Assembly: GCA_022705325.1 (NCBI GenBank) | Contig: JAKJER010000009.1 | Span: 103,557 to 167,556, forward strand | Reading direction: 5' to 3' | DNA length: 64,000 bases | Source: Planctomycetota bacterium | GTDB taxonomy: Bacteria > Planctomycetota > Phycisphaerae > SM23-33 | In this document: piece by piece, positions 1-8,599 of the stretch | Layout: each line of letters begins with the position of its first letter | How positions within the stretch are numbered: the first letter of the stretch is position 1 | Notes under the pieces: generated by a model | Seen by the model: only the letters and a program-made list of their open reading frames with translations | Databases searched by the model: none | What the model was told of the DNA's origin: nothing | Translations under genes and position numbers: made by a program

Positions 1-282
1 CAGGCGCTTGCAGGCGGCTGTCACGACTCCGTCCAGCCCGCCGCGGTCGGCCTCGCCGGCACTGGTGATGACCGTGCCCACGTCGCCGGGGGTGTCGCGG
101 GCGGTCAGCAACTCGCCGCGCGGCAGGGCCTCGACGACGGTGCGCAGGTCGCTGCGGAGGGTCTTGGCCATGGCGGTGGTGGCTGGGTCGTTCAGGGCGA
201 ATCGTCCGCAGTCTTCGATGACTCGCAGGGCCTCGCGGGTGCGGTTGAAGTTGGCGTCCAGGATGCGGTAGATCTCTCTCAT
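1..282 (-). CDS. thiE: Thiamine-phosphate synthase, N-terminal ThiD2-like domain (partial)
   Basis: The first 94 codons of a minus-strand gene lie in the window; the rest continues past base 1. The product starts MREIYRILDANFNRTREALR and later shows RDTPGDVGT, both hallmarks of the ThiD2-type domain found fused in front of ThiE in many bacteria. ThiD2 is associated with phosphorylation of hydroxymethylpyrimidine phosphate, and ThiE couples the pyrimidine and thiazole phosphates in thiamine synthesis; both act in the cytoplasm. The ThiE half is not visible, so the fusion is inferred from family architecture. The ATG at 282 follows the glyA-thiE intergenic hairpin repeats, so it may lie in the same transcript as glyA. 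A free-standing ThiD2 protein is the main alternative. Confidence 0.75.
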   Translation of the reverse strand, partial: MREIYRILDANFNRTREALRVIEDCGRFALNDPATTAMAKTLRSDLRTVVEALPRGELLTARDTPGDVGTVITSAGEADRGGLDGVVTAACKRL

Positions 283-315
283 GGGCGGCTCCCGAACGTA
301 TTATAGCCAGACAGA

Positions 316-418
316 AGGGAGCAGGGATCAGGGACTAGGGAATAGCGACAAGGCAAGAGCAAGCCGACTTCCCGGTCCCTAAACCCTAAACCCTAGACCC
401 TAAACCCTATTCCCTGAT
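316..418. repeat. Inverted pair of heptanucleotide arrays between glyA and thiE
   Basis: Four tandem AGGGNNN heptamers (316-343) face six tandem CCCTNNN heptamers (377-418) across a 33-bp spacer. Three of the six are exactly CCCTAAA. The arrays are reverse-complementary in register and could form a long imperfect hairpin. The right array overlaps the 3' end of glyA: its TAG stop (407-409) and last codons are read from repeat units. It could act as a terminator or mRNA-stabilising stem between glyA and thiE. Confidence 0.8.
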
Positions 419-1687
419 CTGGCAATCGAACGCGCACTCACCGTCGCGGGCGGGGATGGGGAAGCTGCGACACAGTTCGAGCACGGCGCCTCGTACCTCG
501 TCGATCGGTTTCGATTCGCCCTGGCTGAGCAGGATCTTGTCGATCCAGCCGGCGATGAGCTTCATCTCATCGGCCCCCATGCCGCGGGTGGTGACCGCGG
601 GCGAGCCGAATCGCAGCCCCGATGCCCGCATGGGCGGGCGCGGGTCGAAGGGGATTGAGTTCCAGTTGGCGATGATGCCCGTGGAGGCCAACCAGTCGGC
701 GGCCAGGTGGCCGGTCAGGTCAGGTTGGCGGCTGCGGAGGTCCAGCAGCATCAGGTGGTTGTCGGTCCCGCCGCTGACGAGGCGCCAGCCCTTGGCCATC
801 AGTTCCCGGGCGAGGGTCTGGGCGTTGTCGAGGATCCGCTGGGCGTAGTGCCGGAAGGGTGGCTGCATGGCCTCGTAGAAGGCGACGGCCTTGCCCGCGA
901 TCACGTGCTCCAGGGGCCCGCCCTGAATGCCGGGGAAGACGGCGGCGTCAACGGCCTTGGCCCACTTCTCGCGGCAGAGGATGATCCCGCCGCGCGGACC
1001 GCGAAGGGTCTTGTGGTTGGTGGTGGTCACGAAATCGCTGTGGGGCACGGGGTCCGGGTGGACCTTCCCGACGACCAGCCCGGCGATGTGGGCGATATCC
1101 GACATCATCAGGCAGCCGGCCTCCTGCGCGATGGCGCCAAAGGCGGCGAAATCGATCTTCCGAGGGTAGGCGGATGCCCCGACCACCAGCAGGGTGGGCT
1201 TCTCCTTCAGGACGGCCTGGCGGACCTGGTCCATGTCGAGCTGTTCGGTCTTCTCGTCCACGCCATACGAGGCGGCCTGGTAGACCATCCCCGAGATGTT
1301 CAGTCGCATGCCGTGGCTGAGGTGCCCGCCGTGGGCCAGGCTCATGCCCATGATCTTGTCGCCGGGCTTGAGGCAGGCCATGTAGACCGCCAGGTTCGCG
1401 CTGGTGCCGCTGTGCGGCTGGACGTTGGCGTGCTCGGCGTTGAAGAGGGCCTTGGCCCGGTCGATGCAGAGCTGCTCGACGCGGTCGGCGTTCTCGTTGC
1501 CGCAGTAATAGCGGCGGTTCGGGTAGCCCTCGGCGTACTTATCGGTCAGGACCGACCCCATGGCCTCCATCACCGCGCCGCTGCAGTGGTTCTCCGAGGC
1601 GATCAGTTCGAGCGTCTCGCTCTGGCGCTTGACCTCGGCGGCGAGGATGGCGGCGACTTCAGGATCACATTTTTCCAAGCTGGCCAT
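407..1687 (-). CDS. glyA: Serine hydroxymethyltransferase
   Basis: A 426-residue PLP enzyme that interconverts serine plus tetrahydrofolate with glycine plus methylene-tetrahydrofolate, the main cytoplasmic source of one-carbon units. The PLP lysine is K226 in TTTNHKTLRGPRGG; the usual second residue block is TTTTHK. D197 and H200 in SDIAHIAGL match the cofactor-binding positions, and ELIASEN near residue 27 is the usual family start motif. Length is normal. The ATG at 1687 is preceded by AGGAGAT at good spacing; the frame is open further upstream but that stretch is repeat-like and not part of the family. The last residues are encoded by heptamer repeat units. Thiamine and one-carbon genes lie in the same direction. 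Confidence 0.97.
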   Translation of the reverse strand: MASLEKCDPEVAAILAAEVKRQSETLELIASENHCSGAVMEAMGSVLTDKYAEGYPNRRYYCGNENADRVEQLCIDRAKALFNAEHANVQPHSGTSANLAVYMACLKPGDKIMGMSLAHGGHLSHGMRLNISGMVYQAASYGVDEKTEQLDMDQVRQAVLKEKPTLLVVGASAYPRKIDFAAFGAIAQEAGCLMMSDIAHIAGLVVGKVHPDPVPHSDFVTTTNHKTLRGPRGGIILCREKWAKAVDAAVFPGIQGGPLEHVIAGKAVAFYEAMQPPFRHYAQRILDNAQTLARELMAKGWRLVSGGTDNHLMLLDLRSRQPDLTGHLAADWLASTGIIANWNSIPFDPRPPMRASGLRFGSPAVTTRGMGADEMKLIAGWIDKILLSQGESKPIDEVRGAVLELCRSFPIPARDGECAFDCQIRE

Positions 1688-1773
1688 GCAACGATCTCCT
1701 GGGGCCGGGCCCGCCAGGGCCGCGGCAAGAGGGATACTGTAGCGGGGAAGGGCGGAATTGACAAGAGCGCCGC

Positions 1774-1810
1774 GAAAAAGCAAAGCCCACGGAAGGCCTT
1801 CCGTGGGCTT
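1774..1810 (-). terminator. Rho-independent terminator of the GH106-like gene
   Basis: A perfect 14-bp palindrome (1783-1810, arms AAGCCCACGGAAGG and its complement) is followed on the minus strand by TTTGCTTTTTCG. It lies about 75 bp past the stop of the minus-strand glycosidase gene and before glyA, so it should separate the two transcripts. Confidence 0.85.
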
Positions 1811-1820
1811 GGGCAACGTG

Positions 1821-1883
1821 GGTCTTATGGGTCGTATGGATCTCATAGGTCCTATAAGACTCATACGACCCATGAGACCTATG
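1821..1883. repeat. Degenerate 9-bp tandem repeat with internal inverted symmetry
   Basis: Seven contiguous nonamers of the form RGWCYYATR, beginning GGTCTTATG GGTCGTATG and ending CGACCCATG AGACCTATG. The first 18 bp (1821-1838) pair with 1862-1879 with one mismatch, and ATAGGTCCTAT in the loop is itself palindromic. The array lies directly after the glycosidase stop codon (1885-1887) and before its terminator. Confidence 0.8.
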
Positions 1884-1884
1884 C

Positions 1885-4800
1885 TCAGTCCTCCAGGAAC
1901 ACCATCCTCACCGGCCCGATCAGCCCGGCGTTCGGCGTGCCTTTGTAGGGCGTGGGCGTGGTCTGGTAGTGGTTGGACAGCGTGCTGTAGACCAGCACCT
2001 CGATGCGGTTGTCGCCTGGCTTGACGTGCTCGGTGATGTCGGCGGTGAAGGGCTTGTTGACCAGCACGCCCGCCGGCTTGCCGTTGACGCGGACCTCGGC
2101 CGTCGCGACGACCTCGCCCAACTCCAGCAGGACCCGGCCCTTGACCTGGGCGTCGGAGAGCTTGACCGTTCGCCGATACCACATCCCGCCGCTGAAGTGG
2201 CGCATCTGCCCGACCTTGGACCAGTCGCCGGCTGGGAGCTTGCCCCGCCCGCAGGTCAGCGCGATCGGCTGATCGTTGGCGAAAGCTGCGCCGCCCTTAC
2301 AGCCGGGCGGGAGCGTGAGTTGGAGGGCCACCACAGCCGGGGCGGCGGCGGGCTGAGGCAGTTGAATGCTGTAGAGTCTCGACCCATCGGTTGCGTTGAT
2401 GGGCGCCTCCTGGGGAGGCACTGTCTGGCCATCCACGAAGACCTTCTCGATCCCGCCGAACGACACGAAGTTCAGCGACTTCAATCCCGGTGGGGCGGTG
2501 AAGCGGTAGCAGCCAGTGAGAGGTTTTCCGGTGGGATCGTACTCCAGGTGGTTGGCAGGGAGGTACCATTTCATTGCCAACGGGAACGTCTGTTTGTCGG
2601 GGACAGGCTGGTTCTCAGCGATCAGCACGACGGCGCTTCGCGGGCGGGTGTCGATCGGGTGGCTGCCGCCGGAGAATTTGCCCCCGGGCACGTTCTTGTA
2701 GGCGATCACGAGTTGGGTAATTCCCGGCTCCAATTCCACCACATCGCCCGATATGGGCTTGCCATTCGGCGATGTCAATATGGCGGTGGGCCTAACTCCC
2801 TCCACTACCACTCGCGCCTTTGTCTTCTGCTGCACTGCGACGACCGTCCGGAACACCACGTGCCCGCCGCCGTCGAGGATGAGGAAGTGATCGTTGATCT
2901 TGCCCTTGAGCCCGTGGTAGCCCTGCGAGCCGGGCTGGTTCTGCACGCCCCATCGCCAGGAGAACTCGTACGGCTGCCAGGCGGGCTTGTGGGCGCCCGC
3001 CTCCACTGCTTTGCCCGCGGCCGGTTCGGCCTCGGCGGCCGCTTTTACCAGCGTGTCGAAGTCCGCGTCGGCCGGAGCGAGCACGCGCCACATCTTCGGA
3101 CCGAACCCATGCGTCACCTCGGGCCACTTGGAGTCGTCGAAGTCGCTCTTCTGCCATCCCTCGGGCGCCTGCTCGGCTGGGCAGTACCGGAAGGTCCGTG
3201 CCTCCGGGCCGATCAGGCCCTTGGAGGCGGGTTTGCGGAAGTCGCCCCACTGGTTGTCCAGCGTGGGTACCAGCTCGGTCTCCCACTCGCCTTCCAGGGG
3301 CAGCTCGCCGGTCTGCCTGGGCGGGGGCGGGGGCGCAGCCTGCTCATGCGGCTCGCCCGGCCCGAAGACGATCAGGCTGGACCGCGGCGGGTCGGCGGGG
3401 ATGCGGAGGATCGTGCCGTTGTCGGTCTGGCGGGTGACCGAGAGCTGGCGAACTTTGCCCGTCCAGGCGTCCCACAGTTCGACTCGGCCCTTGGTGCGGA
3501 AGAAGCAGTCGCTGCCGGCCGGCACGTCCATTACCATGTACACGTCGCGGATGCCGGCGCGGCGGTGCAGGACGTTGGCCTTGACGCCCGCGGGCGGGAT
3601 GAAGTCGCGGACGATCGCATCGCTGACGGCCTTGACCAGGCGTCCGGGGGGTGCGGCGGCTCCGGGGGCGGCGCCCGTTTTGTGGGCCGGGTGGACGTTC
3701 TCGGCGCTGACCTTCTGGAGCTTGGACAGATCGGCGGCGGTCCGCCAGTCCTTGTCCGGGGAGGCCGGCGTGCAGACGAAGTCCTCGGCGGACAGGAGCG
3801 TCTTGCCGCCCTGGGCGATGGCGACGAAAAGTCCGGCCTTGTGGTCGCCGTCGTCGGTGTCGACGGCGTCGATGGTGATCACGTCGCCGCCCTTGAGTTG
3901 GAGCTTGCCCGTCCATCCGGTCTGGTAGTCGGGGACGTGGGCGATCTTGCGGCCGTTGACGTAGAGCTGTCCGTAGTTGTCGATGAGGACCCTGGCGTCG
4001 AACGTGCCGCTGGGGAGGTTGTCCGGCCAGACGGTCTTAAAGTAGATCTTCGGCCTGGCCCGCGGCGACCAGACGAACCGCCCGGTGAAACCACCGTCGA
4101 ACTGTCGCGGGGGCAGGGCGGGTCCGCCGTCGGCGGCCTGAGGCAGGATCACCATTCCCAGCCCCCCGGCGGCGTTGGTGATGGTCTCCGGGCGCAGGCC
4201 CTTGGCGACCTCGGCGCCGGTGGCGTCCATGACTTCCTTGAAGACCTGGTCGACCAGAACGTCGTCGCTGCCTGCGCGATCGCTGGCCAGCGGCAGGGAG
4301 CCGAGCGCGATGACCTTGCCTCCGTTGCGGAAGAACTCCAGCACCTTGGGAACCAGGCCGTAGCGGACGACTTTGGAGTCGGCGAGGATGAGCACCTTGT
4401 ACCGCTCGCCGCTGACCACCAGGTGCCCGTCCTCGATCTCGGCGCGAGCGGCCGACTGATCGTCGATGAAGTCGAAGTCGATGCCGGCGTTGAACAGTTC
4501 GGCGGCGGCCTGGAACGCCGGTTTTTGATCGCCCATTCCCGCCTGCATGGTCGCGGTGGGGTACAGAATGGCGACGTCGCAGACGTGGCGGCCCTGGCTG
4601 AGCAGGTAGCTCAGCCGCCGGGCGTAGTGGAACCACTTCTGGGCGTGGGGCCAGTAGGGCATGCGGAAATGGAAGTCCGGCGGGGCCCACTCCCACCATC
4701 CGCCGTCGGTGGAGTAGTACAGCCCGTGCAGGCACAGCAGGTTGCCCCCGAAGAGGAAGTGGCGGTCAAGCTGCTCGGTCAGCCACTCGGGCCTGCTCGC

Positions 4801-6120
4801 CCAGCCCATCGAATGGAACGCCTCCAGCCAGGTCCGCGGACGCTCGTACAAGTGGGCGATCGAGCTGGAGACCTTCGTCTGGAGGAACGACAGCCCCCGG
4901 GCCGGGGCGTCGTTGCCCGGGGCGGTGAACCACCGCGTGGCCCGGAAATAGTCGCCGTACTCCAGCGGGGCCAGACCGCGCCCGTTGTTGTCGCAGCCGT
5001 AGATCAGGCCGCGCTTCCAGTGCCACTCGAAGACGGGTTTGAAGTAGCGCTCCTCGGCCAGGTCCATCACCACGTCCCAGTAGTCCAGGCGGACCTTGGG
5101 GGTGATCATCCCCGCGTTCTGGCGCAGGGCGGGCAGGAACTGGACGATGTCGTAGTCCTTGCGGTCCTGGAACTCCTTGCGGAAATCCTCCGACCACACG
5201 CCCAGGTGGAGCGGGATGCCCAGTTCGTCCTGGAAGAAGAAGTTGAGTCCCTTGCGGGCCTGGGGCGCGGTGCGGTCCTCGAATCGCTGGAAGTAGACGC
5301 GGCAGAGTTCCTGCCCGTGCTTGGGGTGGAGCATGTAGTTCGGCTTCAGCGTACTGACGACCACCATGCAGTCTTCGCCCGCCGGGGCGGTCCATGTCAG
5401 CGTTGCGTCCTTGACGGCGTCCTTGAGATCCTGGCCCGCGTTGACGTCCATGCCCTTCTCGGTCAGAGGATAGGCGAAGGCGGCGAGAAAGTCCTTCGGC
5501 AGGGCCTGCTTGAGTTCCTTGCCGCCGGCGAGCCTGGCCTGCGTCCACTGGACCTCTCCGAGATAGCTCTTCATGTGGGGCAGGTTGGCCAGTTCGTCGA
5601 TGTAGCTGCCGTTGCCGGGCCAGTTGAAGGTGTAGTCATCCAGTCCCAGGCCCATGCCTCGCTTGGCGCACTCCTGGGCGGCCTGGCTCCAGAAGTCCCA
5701 CCAGGGCTGCGACCAGACGGGCGGCTCGCCCGGCACGGTGCGCCCGAAGGCCGCGTAGCCCTTGGCGTTGAGTTCCTTGTCGGCCTGCACGTGGGAGTGG
5801 ATGTAGCTGACGGCGAATCCGTCGGTGCCGACCTGGGCGAGTTGGTCGAGCTGCCAGGCCAGACGGGCGACGTCCAGGCGGTCGCCGTTCCACCAGTAGA
5901 ACGGCACGTTGCCGTACCCCTTGGGCGGGTCGGCGAAATGCTCCAACGGGTCAAGCTTCGGATCCGTGCTGGGAAAGCCCAGCAGCGGGCCCTTGGGCAG
6001 GGGAGGCAGGTTCTCGGCCAGCGCGTGCCGCCCGTCCTCGGCCCACAGCGGTCCGGCCTGCAGGCCGGACAGGAAGGCTAGAGACACGGCGAACATCCAC
6101 GTCTTGGGCGTGCGGTGCAT
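1885..6120 (-). CDS. Secreted GH106-like glycoside hydrolase (alpha-L-rhamnosidase type)
   Basis: A 1,411-residue secreted protein. Residues 1-27 form a signal peptide ending GPLWA before EDG. Near residue 50-80 the protein reads GYGNVPFYWWNGDRLD, followed by a QLDQLAQVGTDGFAVSYIH segment; this pattern starts the catalytic barrel of GH106-type enzymes. A glutamine-amidotransferase-like region with AILYPTATMQAG follows, then beta-sandwich modules. The C-terminus (WYRRTVKL, GEVVATAEVRVNGKPAGVL, GDNRIEVLVYSTLSNHY) is the galactose-binding-like fold typical of GH2/GH106 enzymes. The likely role is to release rhamnose or a related sugar from plant or algal polysaccharide outside the cytoplasm. The ATG at 6120 has AAAGGAAA upstream and fits the signal peptide; the longer open frame does not. 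Substrate is unproven. Confidence 0.75.
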   Translation of the reverse strand: MHRTPKTWMFAVSLAFLSGLQAGPLWAEDGRHALAENLPPLPKGPLLGFPSTDPKLDPLEHFADPPKGYGNVPFYWWNGDRLDVARLAWQLDQLAQVGTDGFAVSYIHSHVQADKELNAKGYAAFGRTVPGEPPVWSQPWWDFWSQAAQECAKRGMGLGLDDYTFNWPGNGSYIDELANLPHMKSYLGEVQWTQARLAGGKELKQALPKDFLAAFAYPLTEKGMDVNAGQDLKDAVKDATLTWTAPAGEDCMVVVSTLKPNYMLHPKHGQELCRVYFQRFEDRTAPQARKGLNFFFQDELGIPLHLGVWSEDFRKEFQDRKDYDIVQFLPALRQNAGMITPKVRLDYWDVVMDLAEERYFKPVFEWHWKRGLIYGCDNNGRGLAPLEYGDYFRATRWFTAPGNDAPARGLSFLQTKVSSSIAHLYERPRTWLEAFHSMGWASRPEWLTEQLDRHFLFGGNLLCLHGLYYSTDGGWWEWAPPDFHFRMPYWPHAQKWFHYARRLSYLLSQGRHVCDVAILYPTATMQAGMGDQKPAFQAAAELFNAGIDFDFIDDQSAARAEIEDGHLVVSGERYKVLILADSKVVRYGLVPKVLEFFRNGGKVIALGSLPLASDRAGSDDVLVDQVFKEVMDATGAEVAKGLRPETITNAAGGLGMVILPQAADGGPALPPRQFDGGFTGRFVWSPRARPKIYFKTVWPDNLPSGTFDARVLIDNYGQLYVNGRKIAHVPDYQTGWTGKLQLKGGDVITIDAVDTDDGDHKAGLFVAIAQGGKTLLSAEDFVCTPASPDKDWRTAADLSKLQKVSAENVHPAHKTGAAPGAAAPPGRLVKAVSDAIVRDFIPPAGVKANVLHRRAGIRDVYMVMDVPAGSDCFFRTKGRVELWDAWTGKVRQLSVTRQTDNGTILRIPADPPRSSLIVFGPGEPHEQAAPPPPPRQTGELPLEGEWETELVPTLDNQWGDFRKPASKGLIGPEARTFRYCPAEQAPEGWQKSDFDDSKWPEVTHGFGPKMWRVLAPADADFDTLVKAAAEAEPAAGKAVEAGAHKPAWQPYEFSWRWGVQNQPGSQGYHGLKGKINDHFLILDGGGHVVFRTVVAVQQKTKARVVVEGVRPTAILTSPNGKPISGDVVELEPGITQLVIAYKNVPGGKFSGGSHPIDTRPRSAVVLIAENQPVPDKQTFPLAMKWYLPANHLEYDPTGKPLTGCYRFTAPPGLKSLNFVSFGGIEKVFVDGQTVPPQEAPINATDGSRLYSIQLPQPAAAPAVVALQLTLPPGCKGGAAFANDQPIALTCGRGKLPAGDWSKVGQMRHFSGGMWYRRTVKLSDAQVKGRVLLELGEVVATAEVRVNGKPAGVLVNKPFTADITEHVKPGDNRIEVLVYSTLSNHYQTTPTPYKGTPNAGLIGPVRMVFLED

Positions 6121-6145
6121 GGAGTTTCCTTTCGGTTCGCGGACG

Positions 6146-6175
6146 AGTATACCCCAAACGCTTCGTGGAGACCAA
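6146..6175 (-). promoter_or_regulatory. Candidate promoter for the GH106-like gene
   Basis: On the minus strand TTGGTC (6170-6175) and TATACT (6146-6151) are separated by 18 bp, ending 26 bp before the ATG at 6120. The -10 is good and the -35 weak; inferred from sequence only. Confidence 0.35.
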
Positions 6176-6232
6176 GGGGCCCCGCCCCGCTTTGTCCCAG
6201 GAAAGCCTCTGGTCGATTCTCCCACGCCTGCG

Positions 6233-6238
6233 TATAAT
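6233..6238 (+). promoter_or_regulatory. Candidate -10 element for the PEP-CTERM gene at 6284
   Basis: A perfect TATAAT stands 45 bp before the ATG at 6284 in an otherwise GC-rich divergent spacer. No convincing -35 is visible; TGCG lies just upstream, one base off an extended -10. Confidence 0.4.
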
Positions 6239-6283
6239 CGACTCCCGCAAGGCGAGGATTTGTTCAAGCAAAGGAGAACGTGC

Positions 6284-7165
6284 ATGAAGACGCCCTTCCT
6301 GCCGGCCCTGGCGATTGTGCTGGCCGCCGCCATGCCCGCTCGGGCGGCCTACGTCCCCTGGGACGCCCTGGTCGTCGAGGCGACCGACGGCCCCAACTGG
6401 GTGCATCTGGGACCGCCCGCCCGGATCAAGCTGTACCCGGTCAATGCCGCGCCGGTGGACTGCCTGTTCGATGTCCGAAAGGACAAGGACTCCAGCGCCA
6501 AAGGCCTGAACGCCCTCAAGTTCCAATTCAACGGGGAGAAGGCCGGGCACATGAGTTCCACCGCTCTGAGCGGCTCGTTCCAGATCATCAACGACCCCAA
6601 GGACTCCGGGCAGCTCTTCGCGGACATCCTGCTCATGGTGGCCGTCAACGCGCCGTCGCTCGACCCGTCGTGGAGTCTGACGCTCAACGGCAACACCCTG
6701 TCGGGTTCGCAGTTCGCCTACGTGGACGGCACAGCCGCCCCAACGGGCCGGCCCTCGGGATACTATCCTGCCGGCGAGCCGGGCGAGAGCGACCCCCAGG
6801 GCACCGACCCCTCGCGCGACGAGATCTCCCACCTGTTCACCGGCGGCATGGTGAGCATCTATGCGTTTACGGGCGTGAACCTGACCAAGACCGGCGGGCT
6901 GCTGGACATCGACTACAGCTTTGCCAGCCTTCCCGGCGACGCCACCTTCAGCGCCTACGCGACCATGCTGGACATCAACGGCGACCCGGTGGGCGTCAAG
7001 CATACCAACCGTTCGTGGGACGACGCCCGGGCCAGCGACGACCTGATTTCCACTTTCAGCGTGCTGGCCACGGCGGACGATGCTACTATTCCCGAGCCGG
7101 CGACCCTTCTGGCGGCTGGCACTTGCCTGGCCGCCCTGGGCGGGTATATTCGTCGGCGAAGGTGA
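6284..7165 (+). CDS. PEP-CTERM sorted secreted protein
   Basis: A 293-residue exported protein. The start MKTPFLPALAIVLAAAMPARA is a signal peptide. The C-terminus carries IPEPATLLAAG, a hydrophobic stretch and LGGYIRRRR, the PEP-CTERM signal read by exosortase (established for the family). No catalytic motif is visible in the roughly 240-residue mature part, which is Asp/Gly/Ser-rich like other surface proteins. The ATG at 6284 is preceded by AAAGGAG. Its TGA is followed 57 bp later by the GTG of a pilin-like gene, suggesting one transcript with the next three genes. Function is unknown beyond surface sorting. Confidence 0.8.
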   Translation: MKTPFLPALAIVLAAAMPARAAYVPWDALVVEATDGPNWVHLGPPARIKLYPVNAAPVDCLFDVRKDKDSSAKGLNALKFQFNGEKAGHMSSTALSGSFQIINDPKDSGQLFADILLMVAVNAPSLDPSWSLTLNGNTLSGSQFAYVDGTAAPTGRPSGYYPAGEPGESDPQGTDPSRDEISHLFTGGMVSIYAFTGVNLTKTGGLLDIDYSFASLPGDATFSAYATMLDINGDPVGVKHTNRSWDDARASDDLISTFSVLATADDATIPEPATLLAAGTCLAALGGYIRRRR

Positions 7166-7221
7166 TCCGCCGAACGGCAGCAGCGGCGGATCGCCGGGCC
7201 GACAACAGGCCGGGAGAAGCC

Positions 7222-7872
7222 GTGCCGCCGCGACGAGACCAGAACGGTGACCGCCGTGCGACGATTCGCCGTGGCCCCTGCGCGCGGAGGGCGGCGTTTA
7301 CCCTGGTGGAAGTCCTGGTGGTGGTGGCGGTGGTGGCGCTGCTGCTGGCGATGCTGGGGCCCGCCCTCGGACGGAGCAAGGATCTGGCCGCCTTCGCCGC
7401 CTGCAAGAGCCGCCTCCACCGGGCAGGGCTGGGCGTCATGCAGTACGCCCAAGCCAACCGCGGACTGTTGATCCAGACCCCCACGCTTCAGAATCCTCTT
7501 GTCGAGGCGGTGCGGGCGTATCATCTCGACCATCCCTACGTCCAGGCGCCGGAAGACCTGTATTGCCCCTCTCTCACCGCGCCGGAACTGGCCTGCGAAC
7601 CGGACAACCTCCGGGCTGGGCAGATCGGCTACTTCTACTACTGCGCCAAGCAGTACCCCGCCGACTCGTCAATCAGCACGTTCCTGCGGCATCAGGTGCC
7701 CTGGCCCCGGCAACTGGCCACGTGGGAGCAACCGCACCGATGGGTCTTCAGCGACATCTTTCGCAGCGGCGTGCCCACGGCCCACTCGATGTTCAAGAAG
7801 GGCGTGAACTACCTCATGCTGAGCGGCGAGGTCAGTTCGACGACCGAGAGCCCGCGGGAAAGTTTCCACTGA
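7222..7872 (+). CDS. Type IV pilin-like / pseudopilin protein
   Basis: A 216-residue protein with a prepilin leader: a basic N-terminus ends RRAA, followed by FTLVEVLVVVAVVALLL, the methylated helix with Glu at +5. The residue before the cleavage point is Ala, not Gly. The remainder resembles the long planctomycete and verrucomicrobial prepilin-domain proteins (CPSL, GYFYYC), with paired cysteines. GTG at 7222 is preceded by GGGAG at good spacing; an in-frame GTG at 7162 would overlap the previous stop (GTGA) and add 20 residues. It lies far from the secretion cluster at 27.6-39 kb and between a PEP-CTERM gene and a TiaS-like gene, so its machinery is uncertain. Confidence 0.75.
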   Translation: MPPRRDQNGDRRATIRRGPCARRAAFTLVEVLVVVAVVALLLAMLGPALGRSKDLAAFAACKSRLHRAGLGVMQYAQANRGLLIQTPTLQNPLVEAVRAYHLDHPYVQAPEDLYCPSLTAPELACEPDNLRAGQIGYFYYCAKQYPADSSISTFLRHQVPWPRQLATWEQPHRWVFSDIFRSGVPTAHSMFKKGVNYLMLSGEVSSTTESPRESFH

Positions 7873-7879
7873 GACGGAC

Positions 7880-8599
7880 ATGGCGACCTGGCTGATCGGC
7901 ATTGACGACACCGACAACGACTCCAGCCCCGGCACGGGGCAGATCGCCCGCCGCCTGATGGGCGAGTGCCTCGCCCGCGCGTGGCGTCACGCCGGCGTGA
8001 CGCGTCACCAGTTCCTGGTCGACCCGAGAATCCCTTACACCTCGCACAACAGCGGGGCGTGCCTGGCCGTCGAGGGCGAGGGCGACCCGGGAGAACTGGA
8101 ATTCGCCTTCGAGTGGCTGGCCGGCACGGCTGCGGATGGGTCCGACCCGGGCCTGTGCCTGATGCGAGCCCGGGCCGTCAGCGCGGAGATGATCGAGTTC
8201 GGCTGGCGGGCGAAGCGGGAAGTGGTTACCATGGACCAGGCCCGCCAGGTCGCCCGCCGGGCGGGCGCGGACCTGCGGGAGCTGGGCGGCAGCGGATTGG
8301 GCGTCATCGGCGCCCTGGCGTCGGCGGCCCTGCGAGCCGACGGGAACGAAGGACGGTTTCTGGACCTGCCCGGCCTGCGGGAACTGGGCCAGCGCGTCCA
8401 CCTGGATGAGATTCGCCGCCTGGGTGTGCACGTGTTGTTCGAGCAGCCCCCGCCGGAGGGCGGGGGGGCGTGGTGCGAGACGTTGAATTGGGTTCGCCCC
8501 CGACTGGCCGACGGGCAGGCGGTCTGGCCGGTCAAGTGGAGCATGGAACATGACGCGTGGGTCCCAGTCGATAGCCGCAAGAATCGGCCCCTGGAGTAG
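7880..8599 (+). CDS. TiaS-like domain protein (GIDDTDN family)
   Basis: A 239-residue cytoplasmic protein beginning with IGIDDTDNDSSPGTGQIARR. The GIDDTD motif is the nucleotide-binding start of archaeal TiaS, which attaches agmatine to C34 of tRNA-Ile2. The bacterial relatives also share HQFLVDPRIPYTSHNSGACL. The protein is much shorter than TiaS (about 420 residues) and lacks its C-terminal OB and zinc-ribbon parts, so the archaeal reaction cannot be assumed. Bacteria normally modify this tRNA with TilS. ATG at 7880 is 7 bp after the pilin-like stop, and the next gene overlaps its end by 50 bp. Function is unknown; a nucleotide-dependent ligase or kinase-like step is plausible. Confidence 0.65.
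   Translation: MATWLIGIDDTDNDSSPGTGQIARRLMGECLARAWRHAGVTRHQFLVDPRIPYTSHNSGACLAVEGEGDPGELEFAFEWLAGTAADGSDPGLCLMRARAVSAEMIEFGWRAKREVVTMDQARQVARRAGADLRELGGSGLGVIGALASAALRADGNEGRFLDLPGLRELGQRVHLDEIRRLGVHVLFEQPPPEGGGAWCETLNWVRPRLADGQAVWPVKWSMEHDAWVPVDSRKNRPLE

Noticed and set aside
377..404. CCCTAAA repeats read as a telomere
   Set aside because: The matching AGGGNNN array nearby, the degeneracy of the units and the neighbouring coding genes show an intergenic heptamer hairpin; similar period-7 arrays with other sequences occur elsewhere in the window.
1688..2182. N-terminal extension of GlyA by 165 residues
   Set aside because: It covers the terminator, the nonamer repeat and the 3' end of the glycosidase; MASLEK at 1687 has a ribosome site and matches family length.
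1969..6081. A 1,370-codon plus-strand open frame opposite the GH106-like gene
   Set aside because: Same codon-register effect; the minus strand has a signal peptide, recognisable glycosidase segments, a ribosome site and a terminator.
6121..6333. Extension of the GH106-like gene upstream of 6120
   Set aside because: It would bury the signal peptide and overlap the divergent PEP-CTERM gene and its promoter.
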